A DNA stretch of 6,247 nucleotides from assembly GCA_003645495.1 (NCBI GenBank), contig QNFK01000124.1, positions 1-6,247 on the forward strand. Direction: 5' to 3'. A model generated the notes under the pieces. It did not search any database. It worked only from the letters and a program-made list of their open reading frames with translations, and was not told the DNA's origin. Source of the stretch: Gammaproteobacteria bacterium (GTDB lineage Bacteria > Pseudomonadota > Gammaproteobacteria > Steroidobacterales > Woeseiaceae). Positions 1 to 5,894 of the stretch are shown one piece after another. The translations under genes were made by a program, and so were the position numbers. How positions within the stretch are numbered: the stretch's first letter is position 1; every line of letters begins with the position of its first letter.

Positions 1-228
1 GAGTTGGTGATCCAGGGGGCGAAACGCCGCCTGCGGCCGGTGCTAATGACGGCAAGTATCGCCGCGTTCGGACTCGTGCCGTTGCTGTTCGCATCAGGGC
101 CTGGTTCTGAAATCCAGCGTCCACTGGCGATTGTCGTAATCGGCGGGCTCATTACAGCGACATTGCTGACACTGTTCATCTTGCCAATCCTGTACCGCCG
201 GTTTGGCGGAGGAGAAACCGTAGCATGA
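1..228 (+). CDS. Heavy-metal RND efflux transporter, C-terminal end (partial)
   Basis: This is the 3' end of a gene that begins before the window; 75 in-frame codons and the TGA stop are visible. The translation is the last part of an inner-membrane resistance-nodulation-division proton antiporter of the CzcA/CusA heavy-metal type. The cytoplasmic stretch AKRRLRPVLMT leads into a transmembrane helix, then the SGPGSEIQRPLA loop, then the final helix ending LFILPILYRRF; this order is characteristic of the end of HME-RND pumps. Such pumps form tripartite complexes with a periplasmic adaptor and an outer-membrane channel and export divalent or monovalent metal cations. The metal cannot be told from this fragment because the selectivity residues lie upstream. 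Its stop overlaps the start of the next gene (ATGA), so the two are translationally coupled. The family call is firm; the choice between Czc and Cus subtypes is not possible here. Confidence 0.93.
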   Translation, partial: ELVIQGAKRRLRPVLMTASIAAFGLVPLLFASGPGSEIQRPLAIVVIGGLITATLLTLFILPILYRRFGGGETVA

Positions 229-551
229 TAGAAATGAATGATACCGAGGCGCTGGTTACGCTGAATGTACCGCCCGACCTCGAGGAACAAATCGTCGATT
301 GGCTATTGGCAAGAGAAGACGGCACAGGCTTCACGAGCTTTCCTGTTTACGGCCACAGTACAAGTCATGCAGGACTCAGTCCGACTGAGCAGGTCACTGG
401 CCGGCAGCGCCGGCAGCAATTTCAAATTCAGATTCGAGCCGATAATGTAAATGCGTTTATCGACAATGTTCGGCAGTCGTTCGGAGCCGCAGGCATACAC
501 TATTGGGTGTTACCGCTAACTCTGGGTGGACATCTGGCAGCCCCTACTTAG
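225..551 (+). CDS. DUF3240 family protein, metal-efflux operon accessory
   Basis: A 108-residue protein resembling the DUF3240 family, small soluble proteins commonly encoded directly after CzcA-type RND pumps. Recognisable parts are the N-terminal strand and helix with VPPDLEEQIVDWLL (residues 15-28), the central GFTSFPVYGHS and GLSPTEQVTGR segments (35-60), a beta strand FQIQIRAD (66-73) and the closing HYWVLPL (92-98). The size and the alternating strand/helix pattern would suit a PII-like or ferredoxin-like fold, and a regulatory or metal-sensing role for the pump is an inference; no function is established that I know of. ATG 225 is chosen because GGAGGAG at 208-214 sits 10 bases upstream and the start overlaps the RND stop by four bases; the later ATG at 234 is too far from that site. 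The 3' end overlaps the convergent AlgP-like gene by 8 bases. Confidence 0.85.
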   Translation: MIEMNDTEALVTLNVPPDLEEQIVDWLLAREDGTGFTSFPVYGHSTSHAGLSPTEQVTGRQRRQQFQIQIRADNVNAFIDNVRQSFGAAGIHYWVLPLTLGGHLAAPT

Positions 552-1089
552 CGGCTGCCTTTTTCCTGGCTACCTTTTTCTTTTTCGCCGGTTTCTTTCT
601 GGCGACGGGTTTCTTCGCGACCTTCTTCTTGGTTGCTTTCTTTTTCGCTACCTTCTTCTTCTTTTTACCTGCTTTTTTCTTCGGTCCTGCTTTCTTCGAC
701 AGCTCCCGCTGGATACTTGCCAGCGCCCGATCTATCTTCAGGGCATGCGCAAGATGATTGCGGGCATTGGTCAGGTCATTCATCACGGGCGAAAGGTCTT
801 TGCGCAGCTGCTTCGCGTCATCTTTGGCACCATCGACCATTTTTTCCAGATTGCGAACCTGCTTTTTGAGCTCCCGCTGGGCTTTGGTTGCGGTCGTGTT
901 CGCAAGTCGCTCCGTCTTCTTCTGTAGCTGAAGGGCGGTCCGCTTGGCACGCGTATTAGCCTTGGCGAGTTCTTTCCTAAGGCGCTTGCGCTGCCGGTCC
1001 AGCTCTTTCGTGGCGCGCGTTGCGGTAGTCAGGAATTGTTTCTTTGTCTTCTGAACGGTTTTTTCAAGCTCCGTTAGTTCTTTGCTCAC
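544..1089 (-). CDS. AlgP-like / histone H1-like lysine-rich protein
   Basis: A very basic 181-residue protein. Residues 1-130 are rich in K, R, E, Q and L with hydrophobic spacing typical of long alpha helices or a coiled coil. Residues 131-181 form a low-complexity tail made almost only of Lys, Ala, Pro, Val and Arg, with repeated KKVAKK, KKKATKKK and RKKPAKKK units. This architecture matches AlgP-like proteins of gammaproteobacteria, whose tail resembles the C-terminal domain of eukaryotic histone H1; AlgP of Pseudomonas is linked to control of alginate genes. Nucleic-acid binding through the tail is therefore likely, but the target is unknown. The start is GTG at 1089-1087, with AGAGGA about 8 bases upstream on the minus strand. 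No ATG lies nearby in frame. The gene is convergent with DUF3240 and its stop (544-546) falls within that gene's last codons. The repeat tail is prone to length variation by slippage. Confidence 0.82.
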   Translation of the reverse strand: MSKELTELEKTVQKTKKQFLTTATRATKELDRQRKRLRKELAKANTRAKRTALQLQKKTERLANTTATKAQRELKKQVRNLEKMVDGAKDDAKQLRKDLSPVMNDLTNARNHLAHALKIDRALASIQRELSKKAGPKKKAGKKKKKVAKKKATKKKVAKKPVARKKPAKKKKVARKKAAAK

Positions 1090-1286
1090 AGCCTTGATCC
1101 TCTGAAAAATAGTTGGGTTTCGAAGCAGACACTAACAGGAATCGATACCTAATGGTGTAAGGGATAGTCACAGTGAATCTTTAAGCGAGCGAACGCATAT
1201 TCCTGTGTTGGCAATCCTGATTTTTGGAGGAGTAAGTAGCGCAATTATATATACTGTCGCTGTGTAGCAATGAGAGGGGTAGGGTA
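1090..1286. other. Divergent intergenic region (AlgP-like / SDR)
   Basis: This 197-base gap separates two divergently transcribed genes and must hold promoters for both. It is more AT-rich than the flanking genes and contains no convincing open reading frame. A near-palindrome AGGAATCGATACCT occupies 1137-1150 (one symmetric mismatch around ATCGAT) and could be a protein-binding site, though such a short match can arise by chance. The likely SDR promoter is listed separately. I did not find a strong sigma-70 promoter for the minus-strand gene. Confidence 0.4.
1224..1253 (+). promoter_or_regulatory. Putative sigma-70 promoter of the SDR gene
   Basis: TTGGAG at 1224-1229 is a fair -35 element and the AT run TATATATA at 1246-1253 offers a -10 (TATATA) at a spacing of 16 or 18 bases. 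Transcription would start near 1258-1262, leaving a leader of about 25-30 bases that contains the ribosome-binding site GAGAGGGG (1272-1279). It is placed as expected but rests only on visual consensus matching. Confidence 0.35.
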
Positions 1287-2042
1287 ATGGCTGGAGTCGA
1301 TGGGCGTGTTGCGCTGGTTACTGGTGCTGGTCGCGGGATCGGGCGTGCAACTGCCGAACTGTTGGCATCACGTGGAGCTCGAGTCGTTGCCGTCGCGCGT
1401 ACGGAGCAGGAGCTGGCAGAGTTAGGTTTGGAGTATGTAGTCGCTGATCTTGGCACACCGGAAGGCTGCGCTATGGCAGTCACTGAGGCTGAACAACGAT
1501 TCGGCTCAATTGAGATTTTCGTTTGCAATCACGGCATTGGCTCAGCACATGAGCGGGTAATCTGGGAGCAGGACCCAGCGGTCTGGAGTGAGACCATGCG
1601 GGTCAACCTGGATGGGCCATTCCATCTCTCGCGACTGCTGCTACCGGCAATGATCGAGCGTAAATATGGACGGATGGTTTACACAAGTTCGACGGCTGGT
1701 GAAGTCGCTGAGTTTGCGGGCAGTGCGTACAACAGCTCCAAGCACGGGTTGCTCGGTTTGATGCGTTCGGTTGCACTAGATGCTGGCCCACATGGCATCA
1801 CCTCCAACGCTGTGTTGCCAGGGTGGGTACGCACAGAGATGGCGGAACGCTCAGCAAAAAGCGAGGCCGCGGAGCGCGGCATTACAACTGACCAGGTGTG
1901 GGAAGAACGCGCGGCTCTGTATCCGCCAGGTCGCGTCGCAACACCGCAGGAAGTAGCCGAGATGATCGCGTTTCTGGCCTCTGAAGAGGCTAGCGGTGTC
2001 AGTGGAGAGGCGATCAAGGTTGCACTTGGCAGCTTCTGTTAG
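1287..2042 (+). CDS. Short-chain dehydrogenase/reductase (SDR), classical type
   Basis: A 251-residue cytoplasmic NAD(P)-dependent oxidoreductase of the classical SDR family, normal in length. The cofactor motif TGAGRGIG lies at residues 12-19; Asp54 in VVADL is the expected adenine-contacting residue; CNHG at 80-83 replaces the usual NNAG. The catalytic tetrad is complete: Asn107, Ser135, Tyr148 and Lys152 (YNSSK). PGWVRTEM at 178-185 follows the family PG-xxxT motif. Arg38 after the second strand favours NADP over NAD, a weak inference. The C-terminus ends GEAIKVALGSFC, where most relatives have a VDGG motif. Substrate cannot be deduced; the automatic label 3-oxoacyl-ACP reductase would be unsafe because there is no fatty-acid synthesis context. 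The start ATG 1287 has GAGAGGGG 7 bases upstream. The gene lies 152 bases before an FAD oxidoreductase on the same strand, and the two may act on successive steps of one pathway. Confidence 0.93.
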   Translation: MAGVDGRVALVTGAGRGIGRATAELLASRGARVVAVARTEQELAELGLEYVVADLGTPEGCAMAVTEAEQRFGSIEIFVCNHGIGSAHERVIWEQDPAVWSETMRVNLDGPFHLSRLLLPAMIERKYGRMVYTSSTAGEVAEFAGSAYNSSKHGLLGLMRSVALDAGPHGITSNAVLPGWVRTEMAERSAKSEAAERGITTDQVWEERAALYPPGRVATPQEVAEMIAFLASEEASGVSGEAIKVALGSFC

Positions 2043-2099
2043 AAAAAGGCATCCGTTGTCAATGTCAGATCAGCCAACGCCAGGCCATCCCAATGTACG

Positions 2100-2126
2100 C
2101 AGACGAACTTTGACGTTGTTCGTCTG
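2100..2126. repeat. Perfect 9-bp inverted repeat between SDR and flavoprotein genes
   Basis: CAGACGAAC at 2100-2108 is exactly repeated in inverse orientation as GTTCGTCTG at 2118-2126, separated by TTTGACGTT. As RNA it would form a 9-bp stem with a 9-base loop; no T-run follows, so it is not a typical intrinsic terminator. As DNA the half-site centres are 18 bp apart, which would also suit a dimeric regulator. The spacer contains TTGACG (2110-2115), a good -35 match, but the -10 partner (CATGCT at 2134-2139, 18 bases on) is poor. It lies 68 bases before the chosen flavoprotein start. Confidence 0.6.
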
Positions 2127-2194
2127 TACTCGACATGCTCATGATATGGGCTCATTTGGAGATGAGGGCCGCAAAAGCTACTACACTCTGTGTA

Positions 2195-4096
2195 ATGACC
2201 AGTAAGTTCGATAAAGAGCTCGGGCTCGACAGCGCAATCACGCGACGTGATTTCGTTTATGGATCAACCTTGCTCGTCGGGGGTGCGCTGGTCGGTTGCG
2301 GCAAGAGTGAAGAAGTTACGTCTACCGCGCCGGGTGATTTCAATTTCGACGTTGGCGATAGCTGGTACGGCCCGGGCGGTGTCGGCGATTACGCAAGTTC
2401 GCACGGCAACACTCCCGACCTGATTCAAACTGCGCACCAGATCCGCGCAGGACGATTCGATAAAGTGTCTGCAAGTGCGATCGATTCCGGTGAGGAATAC
2501 GACCTGGTTATCGTCGGCGGTGGCTTTGCAGGCTTGTCTGCGGCACATCACTTTCATCGGTTGAATCCTTCTGGTCGCGCGTTAATTCTTGATAATCACC
2601 CTATATTCGGCGGCGAAGCGAAACGTAACGATTTCGAGGTCAATGGAGTGCATATTTCAGGACCGCAGGGCTCCAACGATTGCGCTATTCAGGCTGCAAC
2701 TGGCGACCCTGATGATTACTTTTCGGCTTTGAATATTCCCAGAGAGTTTCAATATACGGAACCGGGCGGATCTGCGGCCGGCATGCGCATTGCACAAGAC
2801 AACTATGAATACCTGCATTGGCATGAGGACAAATTCGATGTAGGCCATTTCTTTCGCGGCGCAGACAAACCCTGGGTCAAAGACGTCTGGAAGTCCGGGT
2901 TGGCCACGACGCCATGGAGCGATGAGGTACGCCAGGCATTTGCACGCGTCCGCACTATTGAGACAAAGGACAAGGCGGGTCGGGACACCAATCGATGGCT
3001 TGATTCGATGACAATGAAGTCGTATTTCGAAAATGAGCTGGGTTTGCCGCCAGAAGTATCGTCGTTCTACGACCCGATCATGGCAAGCATCATCGGTCTC
3101 GGTTGTGACGCCATCAGTGCGTATTGGGGTCTGTATTTCCAGTTGCCCGGATTCAAGAACCCCGACCGATACAACGACATAATGTTGCACAGTTTTCCAG
3201 GCGGCAATGCGGGTATTGCACGACACTTCGTCAAGCAACTGATACCCGATGCGATTGATGGCTCCACGTTCGAGAACGTGATATTTGGCAAGATTGCGTT
3301 TGACGAGTTGGATCGCGAAGGTAAGCCGGTTCGTATCCGGCTTAACTCGACAGCGGTCCGCGTCGAGCACGAAGGAAACACTCAGGATGCTGAGCGGGTT
3401 CGCGTTACCTACGCCAGGGATGGGCAGCTGCATCAGATACGGGCTAAGGCTGTCGTTATGGCATCAGGCGGCTGGGTGAATCGCCATGTGATCAGAGATT
3501 TGCCGGATGAATACCACAGGGCCTACGAATCATTCGCACACTCACCTGTGCTCGTCGCCAACGTTGCCCTGACAAACTGGCGCTTTCTGGAACGTCTCGG
3601 TGTTTCCGCTGCGATTTGGTCAGGCGGATTCGGCTTCACCTGCAACATCCGGCGACCGATGATCGTTGGTGGTAAGTCGCAACCCTTGCACCCCGACGAA
3701 CCAATCGTGTTGACGTTTTACGCACCAATATACAAGCCCGGGCTTGGCCGAAAAGAGCAGGGAATTGCAGGACGCGCAGAACTACTGGGCACTTCATTTG
3801 CTGATTACGAACGACAGATTCGTGAACAAATGATGACAATGTTTTCTGCCAGCGGCTTTGACCCGGCGAAAGATATCGCCGGGATCATCCTCAATCGCTG
3901 GGGACACGCCTACACTAACCCTGGTCCTGGCTTTCGGTTTGGCATAAACGACAATCCCGCACCACCGGACGTAATACGCGAACCATTCGGCCGTATTGCG
4001 ATCGGTCATTCGGAATTGCGCGGTCATCAATACTGGTCCGGTGCCGCTGGCGAAGGTCGTCGGGCGGTCGAGGGGCTGCTGGATCGGCATTTCTAA
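2195..4096 (+). CDS. Tat-exported FAD-dependent oxidoreductase (lipoprotein), spermidine-dehydrogenase-like
   Basis: A 633-residue flavoenzyme. The N-terminus DKELGLDSAITRRDF resembles spermidine-dehydrogenase-like proteins, which I recall opening with KxLGMDxxITRRDFL. The twin-arginine motif is at residues 16-20 (TRRDF), followed by a hydrophobic stretch and a lipobox LVGC with Cys35, so the protein should be folded with FAD in the cytoplasm, exported by Tat and lipid-anchored. The dinucleotide-binding motif VIVGGGFAG (105-113) is followed by Asp133 at the end of strand 2 and FGGEAKRN (138-145). The C-terminal FGRIAIGHSE (598-607) and the basic helix after it match the second FAD-contacting segment. 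The substrate is not known; amines or alcohols are possible. ATG 2195 is preferred because it places the Tat motif at the usual distance; in-frame ATGs at 2135 and 2162 would add up to 20 residues. No strong ribosome-binding site precedes 2195, so the start is less certain than the gene. Confidence 0.87.
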   Translation: MTSKFDKELGLDSAITRRDFVYGSTLLVGGALVGCGKSEEVTSTAPGDFNFDVGDSWYGPGGVGDYASSHGNTPDLIQTAHQIRAGRFDKVSASAIDSGEEYDLVIVGGGFAGLSAAHHFHRLNPSGRALILDNHPIFGGEAKRNDFEVNGVHISGPQGSNDCAIQAATGDPDDYFSALNIPREFQYTEPGGSAAGMRIAQDNYEYLHWHEDKFDVGHFFRGADKPWVKDVWKSGLATTPWSDEVRQAFARVRTIETKDKAGRDTNRWLDSMTMKSYFENELGLPPEVSSFYDPIMASIIGLGCDAISAYWGLYFQLPGFKNPDRYNDIMLHSFPGGNAGIARHFVKQLIPDAIDGSTFENVIFGKIAFDELDREGKPVRIRLNSTAVRVEHEGNTQDAERVRVTYARDGQLHQIRAKAVVMASGGWVNRHVIRDLPDEYHRAYESFAHSPVLVANVALTNWRFLERLGVSAAIWSGGFGFTCNIRRPMIVGGKSQPLHPDEPIVLTFYAPIYKPGLGRKEQGIAGRAELLGTSFADYERQIREQMMTMFSASGFDPAKDIAGIILNRWGHAYTNPGPGFRFGINDNPAPPDVIREPFGRIAIGHSELRGHQYWSGAAGEGRRAVEGLLDRHF

Positions 4097-4131
4097 ATTG
4101 TATTTCGCAAAACCTTGCAAAAACAAAGACT

Positions 4132-4137
4132 TATAAT
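4132..4137 (+). promoter_or_regulatory. Candidate -10 element for the DUF4124 gene
   Basis: A perfect TATAAT lies 66 bases before the DUF4124 start in an AT-rich gap. The upstream -35 position is poor: TTGCAA at 4115-4120 is only 11 bases away and TTCGCA at 4104-4109 is 22 bases away. Its place in the short gap after the flavoprotein suggests that the DUF4124 gene is transcribed separately. Confidence 0.4.
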
Positions 4138-4203
4138 TCTCGTTTTACACTTGCATTATTCCAGGTCAGAAACTGGCGACCCGATTTGTGGTCAAATACA
4201 AGT

Positions 4204-4776
4204 ATGAGAAGACTTGCAGTTCTATTGATTGCCGGCATTTGTGCCAGTTCCTCGTCGGCCGGCGAAGTGTTCACCTGGACTGACGATGAGGGCCTGGTGC
4301 ATTACAGCCAGTGGGCACCGAAAGACACCACCACTGTGACTACGCTAAGAACTGCCTCCAGAAACCCTGCGGATTACGATCCCGGAGCGGATCCGTACTC
4401 GATACAGAACCAGGCTGCGCGAGTGAACAAGACGTGGAGCAAAATCGAGGAACGCAATGCCGAATTGAGGAAGCGTCGCCAGGAAGAGGAAGAACGTCTG
4501 GCTCGCATGCAACCTCCGGTATATCAATACCCGTATGAGCCTTACAATTACTACCGGGCGCCTGTGCGGCGGCCGATTTATCGACCGGTTCACCCGATCT
4601 ACCCGGTTCAGCCGATATATCCTGGGCCTGTTCGACCACACCAGCCAAACATTCATACGCGGCAGATTGCGGCGATGAGCGTGTTAAACCGTCGACCCAG
4701 TTATCGGCGACCGTATAGTTCGGTAACCGGCGTTTCGCAACGGGCGACTATCCATCGGAGCATGCCAGGAAACTAG
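4204..4776 (+). CDS. DUF4124 domain secreted protein with proline/tyrosine-rich tail
   Basis: A 190-residue exported protein. Residues 1-19 are a Sec signal peptide (MRR, then LAVLLIAGI) with likely cleavage after SSA (19/20). The following segment EVFTWTDDEGLVHYSQ (21-36) is the hallmark of the DUF4124 domain, a short beta-rich unit seen at the N-terminus of many proteobacterial periplasmic proteins. Residues 74-103 form a highly charged helix (KIEERNAELRKRRQEEEERL). Residues 104-148 are low complexity, rich in Pro, Tyr, Arg and Val, with three PIY units at 124-126, 131-133 and 137-139. The end is basic (NRRPSYRRPY). Function is unknown; attachment to the cell envelope or peptidoglycan is a guess. 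ATG 4204 is chosen over the upstream in-frame TTG at 4186 because it gives a clean signal peptide; the ribosome-binding site is weak. The gene is convergent with mtgA. Confidence 0.8.
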   Translation: MRRLAVLLIAGICASSSSAGEVFTWTDDEGLVHYSQWAPKDTTTVTTLRTASRNPADYDPGADPYSIQNQAARVNKTWSKIEERNAELRKRRQEEEERLARMQPPVYQYPYEPYNYYRAPVRRPIYRPVHPIYPVQPIYPGPVRPHQPNIHTRQIAAMSVLNRRPSYRRPYSSVTGVSQRATIHRSMPGN

Positions 4777-4799
4777 GGACACCGATCGACGTTGAACGG

Positions 4800-4839
4800 G
4801 AAGTCACGTCTCCCCTGCGGGGCTCACTCCAGGGACTTC
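4800..4839. terminator. Stem-loop in the convergent DUF4124/mtgA gap, possible bidirectional terminator
   Basis: GAAGTC at 4800-4805 pairs with GACTTC at 4834-4839, enclosing a compact inner hairpin CCCC-TGC-GGGG at 4812-4822. The structure fills the 61-base gap between the two convergent stop codons and covers the last bases of mtgA. It lacks a T-run on either side and the middle is unpaired, so it is at best a weak or Rho-assisted terminator. Confidence 0.3.
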
Positions 4840-5593
4840 AATCCAGCAAAATTATCCACTGTTCGCGGCGCAGTCTTTGCATTTGCTTAATGATCCAGCT
4901 CTGTCTCTCGCGGACGTATGGGGTCGGATTATCAACCCGTAGCTGCTTTGGGTTTGGTAAAACTGCGGCAAGCAATGCCGCTTCAGCATCGCTCAGATCG
5001 GCGGGCGATTTTTCGAAAAATATTTCGCTCGCCGCGCCAACACCATAGATTCCTGGCCCGAACTCGGCGATGTTCACGTATATCTCAAGAATGCGTTTCT
5101 TTGACCACGCTGCCTCAATCAAGACCGTAAAATACGCTTCAATACCTTTACGCAGAAAACTCTTGCCAGACCACAAGTACATGTTCTTGGCAACTTGCTG
5201 CGTAATTGTGGATGCGCCTCGAAGGGAACCACCGTCGCTAAAATCCTCTACGGAATCACGAATGGATTTCACGTCAAACCCAAAGTGAATTGCAAACTTC
5301 TGATCCTCCGACGCCACAACCGCTATCGGAGTGGCAACACCTGCATCTCTCCATGCGACCCACTCATACAGCACAGGTATTCTGCCACTATTGTCCTGCA
5401 GCATGAACGCAGTCGTTGGTGGATTGATCCAGCGAAATGGCAATACCATCAATAAACTAAGAACGAAAACCAGGAACCCGAATACGAGTAGCCAGCGGCG
5501 GACCCGCTTCAGTAAACCGGGTTTTTTTCCATTTTTTCGCCGACGTCGTGGAGCGTGGCCCCGACCAATTCGGTCTGACAGAAATGCTCGCAT
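4838..5593 (-). CDS. mtgA: Monofunctional biosynthetic peptidoglycan glycosyltransferase
   Basis: A 251-residue GT51 enzyme that polymerises lipid II into glycan strands at the outer face of the inner membrane. A basic cytoplasmic segment (RRRRKNGKK, 17-24) precedes one transmembrane anchor at about 34-52. All family motifs are present: EDQKFAIHFGFD (96-107) with catalytic Glu96; GASTITQQVAKNMYL (126-140); RKGIEAYF (148-155) with the second conserved Glu at 152; KRILEIYVNIAEFGPGIYGV (166-185); and AALLAAVLPNP (205-215). There is no transpeptidase domain, and the length matches the monofunctional MtgA type (about 240 residues) rather than bifunctional class A penicillin-binding proteins. The start ATG 5593-5591 has an AGAGG close upstream on the minus strand (2-base spacing, unusually short); no other good start gives the membrane anchor. 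A promoter candidate is listed at 5717-5746. Confidence 0.95.
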   Translation of the reverse strand: MRAFLSDRIGRGHAPRRRRKNGKKPGLLKRVRRWLLVFGFLVFVLSLLMVLPFRWINPPTTAFMLQDNSGRIPVLYEWVAWRDAGVATPIAVVASEDQKFAIHFGFDVKSIRDSVEDFSDGGSLRGASTITQQVAKNMYLWSGKSFLRKGIEAYFTVLIEAAWSKKRILEIYVNIAEFGPGIYGVGAASEIFFEKSPADLSDAEAALLAAVLPNPKQLRVDNPTPYVRERQSWIIKQMQRLRREQWIILLD

Positions 5594-5716
5594 AACCTCT
5601 TATTGATATCCCTTAGCTCGATACGCCACCGCCATAGATGGCTGGGCATCATTCAGTACTTCTTGAGTATATGTCGAGCGGAGGATCCAGACACGCACCA
5701 TAAACATTAGGTCATC

Positions 5717-5746
5717 AATATCGAATTCGAGAGGTTGGGCAGTCAA
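5717..5746 (-). promoter_or_regulatory. Putative sigma-70 promoter of mtgA
   Basis: Read on the minus strand, TTGACT (5746-5741, five of six consensus bases) is followed after 18 bases by GATATT (5722-5717, four of six). Transcription would begin near 5710 and give a leader of roughly 115 bases before the mtgA start. Visual consensus match only. Confidence 0.4.
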
Positions 5747-5862
5747 ACAATATTCGGCAAGACAGAGTCGCAGTGTCGAAATCTTGTAAAATGACTTGCA
5801 GGCTGAACTTACGTGCTCTTTCTTTGAAGTTGGTTGATAATAGGGCAATGTGTTGCTACATC

Positions 5863-5882
5863 GACCACATAGTATGTTGGTC
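5863..5882 (+). repeat. Hairpin next to the ribosome-binding site of the channel gene
   Basis: GACCACA (5863-5869) pairs with TGTTGGTC (5875-5882), giving seven base pairs with one bulged T (5878) and a TAGTA loop. It ends one base before the GGAG Shine-Dalgarno (5884-5887) of the downstream gene. In RNA it could influence ribosome access; in DNA it could be an operator-like palindrome. The size is modest and chance occurrence is possible. Confidence 0.35.
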
Positions 5883-5894
5883 CGGAGTGGTTCG

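Larger units (their letters stand above)
5594..5894. other. Divergent intergenic region between mtgA and the ligand-gated channel gene
   Basis: This 301-base gap separates two divergent genes and carries both promoters. On the minus strand an 82-codon reading frame (5848-5600) ends six bases before mtgA, but its start would be TTG, I see no ribosome-binding site, its internal composition does not resemble any family I know, and it overlaps the likely mtgA promoter. I regard it as probably non-coding, with a small chance of a short leader gene. On the plus strand GATAAT at 5836-5841 may be a -10 for the channel gene without a clear -35. No RNA gene is evident. Confidence 0.45.

Noticed and set aside
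503..757. Plus-strand reading frame rich in Phe and Ala, resembling a membrane protein
   Set aside because: It is the antisense of the lysine-rich tail of the AlgP-like gene; Lys codons AAG/AAA read as Phe-rich codons on the other strand. No independent evidence supports it.
2135..2194. Longer N-terminus for the flavoprotein from ATG 2135
   Set aside because: The extra 20 residues are not typical of a Tat signal n-region, and the start at 2195 gives the N-terminus expected from the family. Not fully excluded, because 2195 lacks a good ribosome-binding site.
2657..3433. Long minus-strand reading frame of 258 codons inside the flavoprotein gene
   Set aside because: It lies wholly opposite a well-supported FAD oxidoreductase with conserved motifs, and its translation shows no recognisable domain.
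4107..4123. GCAA-AACC-TTGC followed by an A-run as a terminator after the flavoprotein
   Set aside because: The stem is only four pairs and the run is of A, not T, on the plus strand, so it does not fit an intrinsic terminator for the upstream gene.
5600..5848. 82-codon minus-strand frame just upstream of mtgA
   Set aside because: TTG start, no ribosome-binding site, no recognisable family, and overlap with the best mtgA promoter candidate. Kept only as a note in the intergenic entry.
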